A DNA stretch of 6,329 nt, taken from contig QHTP01000232.1 of NCBI GenBank assembly GCA_003220855.1, positions 1 to 6,329 of the forward strand, in the 5' to 3' direction. The translations under genes and the position numbers were made by a program. Source of the stretch: Gemmatimonadota bacterium. Lineage in GTDB: Bacteria; Gemmatimonadota; Gemmatimonadetes; Gemmatimonadales; GWC2-71-9. The notes below the pieces were generated by a model. The model was given only the letters and a program-made list of their open reading frames with translations. It did no database searches and was not told the DNA's origin. Positions 5,286 through 6,329 of this stretch are shown here, piece by piece (within the stretch, counting starts at the first letter, position 1; every line of letters starts with the position of its first letter).

Positions 5286-5675
5286 ATGCCCCGCCGCAAC
5301 ATCGCGAGCGGCGCGCCGTGGGAGCCGATCGTGGGCTACTCCCGCGCCGTGCGGGTGGGCTCGACCGTGCACGTTGCCGGGACCACGGCCACGGGACCGG
5401 ACGGCCGCATCACGGGCATCGGCGACGCCTACGCGCAGGCGACCCAGGCCCTGCAGAACATCGAGCGGGCCCTCGTCCAGGCCGGGGCATCGCTCGAGGA
5501 CGTGGTGCGAACCCGGATGTACGTGACCGACATCGCCGACTGGGAGCGTGTGGGGCGGGCGCACGGCGAAGCGTTCCACGACATCCGGCCGGCGACCACG
5601 CTCGTGGCGGTGAGCCGGCTGGTGGCCCCCGAGATGCTCGTGGAGATCGAGGCGGAGGCCATCGTCGAGATGTAG
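5286..5675 (+). CDS. RidA family protein (YjgF/YER057c/UK114), non-canonical subfamily
   Basis: A 129-residue protein, the usual length for this trimeric cytosolic family. Canonical RidA hydrolyses reactive enamine/imine intermediates such as 2-aminoacrylate released by PLP enzymes, preventing damage to other enzymes. Visible landmarks are VGSTVHVAGTTATGPDGRI (24-42), QATQALQNIERALVQAGASLEDVVRTRMYVTDI (51-83, given here only as a position for the family's central helix and strand), and the closing MLVEIEAEAIVEM (117-129) with the conserved Glu at E120. The catalytic Arg of deaminase-active members (R105 in E. coli RidA, within P-A-R-S) is replaced: the sequence is RPATTL, with Thr at 104. This suggests a subfamily with other or no imine-deaminase activity. 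It lies between the diguanylate cyclase and the thioredoxin, with short gaps on both sides. Confidence 0.93.
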   Translation: MPRRNIASGAPWEPIVGYSRAVRVGSTVHVAGTTATGPDGRITGIGDAYAQATQALQNIERALVQAGASLEDVVRTRMYVTDIADWERVGRAHGEAFHDIRPATTLVAVSRLVAPEMLVEIEAEAIVEM

Positions 5676-5684
5676 ATTACCACC

Positions 5685-5692
5685 GAGGGAGG
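5685..5692 (+). promoter_or_regulatory. Shine-Dalgarno deciding the GTG start of the thioredoxin gene
   Basis: GAGGGAGG ends 6 nt before GTG 5699. No ATG occurs in frame ahead of the zinc-ribbon Cys codons, so this site decides a GTG start. The gap from the RidA stop is 23 bp. Confidence 0.75.
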
Positions 5693-5698
5693 TGCGCA

Positions 5699-6163
5699 GT
5701 GTCCGTCACCGAAGTCGGCAAGCACGCGACGGTCGCCTGTCCCTTTTGCGCGACCCTCAATCGTGTGGATCTCACCCGCATCGCCGACCGCCCCAAGTGC
5801 GGCAGCTGCGGGCGGCCCATCCTGCTCGACCGGCCCATCGCGGTGACCGACGCGACGCTGGACGGCGTGCTCAAGGGCACCGATGTTCCCGTGGTCATGG
5901 ACGGCTATGCGGACTGGTGTGGCCCCTGCAAGATCATGGCGCCGATCCTGGACGATTTCGCGCGCCAGCGCCAGGGCGACGTGCTGGTGGTCAAGCTCGA
6001 CACCGACCGCAATCCGGCGACGACGCGCCGCTTCAACATCCGCGCCATCCCGACGCTCATCGTGTTCCGTCACGGCAGCGAGATGGCGCGCCGCGCGGGC
6101 GTGATCCGCCGTCAGGAGCTCGACGCCATGCTGGGGTCGGTCGGGCCGGTCGGCCCTTCCTGA
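5699..6163 (+). CDS. trxC: Thioredoxin 2 (TrxC-like) with N-terminal zinc ribbon
   Basis: A 154-residue protein-disulfide reductase, normally cytosolic and re-reduced by thioredoxin reductase. The N-terminus carries a four-Cys zinc ribbon, C14-x2-C17 (CPFC) and C34-x2-C37 (CGSC), the mark of thioredoxin 2; in E. coli this form is induced by oxidative stress. The thioredoxin fold follows from about residue 48, with active site W73-C-G-P-C-K78 inside DGYADWCGPCKIMAP, VKLDTDRNP (98-106) and the cis-Pro loop RAIPTLIVF (115-123). The more usual FWA before the active site is GYA here. The length is close to that of E. coli Trx2 plus a short Gly/Pro tail (GSVGPVGPS). The GTG start is supported by the GAGGGAGG site. 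The gene follows the RidA-family gene in the same orientation, compatible with a shared role in damage protection. Confidence 0.93.
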   Translation: MSVTEVGKHATVACPFCATLNRVDLTRIADRPKCGSCGRPILLDRPIAVTDATLDGVLKGTDVPVVMDGYADWCGPCKIMAPILDDFARQRQGDVLVVKLDTDRNPATTRRFNIRAIPTLIVFRHGSEMARRAGVIRRQELDAMLGSVGPVGPS

Positions 6164-6165
6164 CC

Positions 6166-6329
6166 GTGCCGTCGGACGCGGTGTCGCGTTACGAGGCGGC
6201 CGACTCGAGAGAGCGGGGGGCCGCCGTGTCGGAGCGCTCCCGCGCCGTGGCACTGGGGCTCGCGGTCGTGGGCGGCGCGTTCGGACTGCACCGCTTCTAT
6301 ACCGGTCGGGTGCAGAGCGGCATCTGGAT
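6166..6329 (+). CDS. TM2-domain membrane protein, N-terminal part
   Basis: An open frame running off the right edge. After a polar, charged N-terminus of about 25 residues it reads SRAVALGLAVVGGAFGLHRFYTGRVQSGIW. The pattern GxxGxHRFYxGxxxxGI is the hallmark of the TM2 domain: a first membrane helix, a conserved H-R-F-Y turn and the start of a second helix. TM2 proteins are small membrane proteins without an agreed function. The start is uncertain. GTG 6166 lies 2 nt after the thioredoxin TGA and suggests coupling, but GTG 6181 and GTG 6226 are also in frame and none has a convincing Shine-Dalgarno. The second helix and the C-terminus lie outside the window. Confidence 0.75.
   Translation, partial: MPSDAVSRYEAADSRERGAAVSERSRAVALGLAVVGGAFGLHRFYTGRVQSGIW

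Noticed and set aside
4647..5675. RidA-family protein read as a 342-residue protein with a long N-terminal extension into the GGDEF gene
   Set aside because: The extension is Arg/Gly-rich out-of-frame GGDEF sequence. A strong Shine-Dalgarno and ATG at 5286 give a standard-length RidA protein.
5318..6163. Thioredoxin read as a 281-residue protein with an extension across the RidA gene
   Set aside because: The first part is out-of-frame RidA sequence. GTG 5699 with GAGGGAGG gives the normal thioredoxin 2 length and zinc ribbon.

Overview
The window is 6.3 kb of GC-rich, gene-dense bacterial chromosome with short intergenic gaps and no RNA genes, insertion sequences, CRISPR arrays or phage genes that I can see. 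The protein styles (an S9 peptidase tail with EYHGTG, a thioredoxin 2 with an N-terminal zinc ribbon, a tandem-repeat secreted lipoprotein) and the high G/C at third codon positions would fit Gemmatimonadota or another GC-rich soil or sediment lineage. That placement is an impression, not a demonstrated assignment.

Layout, left to right. (1) The C-terminal end of an S9 prolyl-oligopeptidase-type serine peptidase (+, cut by the window edge). (2) A convergent ClC-family chloride channel/transporter (-) with a shortened, probably half-deleted CBS region. (3) A divergent intergenic region of about 165-195 bp. (4) A secreted lipoprotein (+) built from DUF5666-like beta repeats. Its best ribosome-binding site and ATG are separated from the lipobox by an in-frame TGA. 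(5) A GC-rich hairpin in a convergent gap, then a DinB-like protein (-). (6) A 73-bp divergent promoter region with a perfect 10-bp palindrome. (7) A compact + strand gene string to the right edge: DUF488 protein, membrane diguanylate cyclase (GGDEF), RidA-family protein, thioredoxin 2 (TrxC-like), and the beginning of a TM2-domain membrane protein.

The right-hand string looks like one transcription unit. DUF488 and GGDEF overlap by 137 bp, and the following gaps are 26, 23 and about 2 bp. RidA and the thioredoxin have strong Shine-Dalgarno sequences. RidA-type and thioredoxin proteins are both linked to protein and metabolite damage, so an oxidative or reactive-species stress role is possible, with cyclic-di-GMP output from the GGDEF protein. 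That link is inference from gene order only.

I found no clearly new biological system. The points most worth checking are the in-frame TGA in the lipoprotein signal peptide, the collapsed CBS pair and the substituted transport residues in the ClC protein, and the long out-of-frame DUF488/GGDEF overlap that contains a G7 run.
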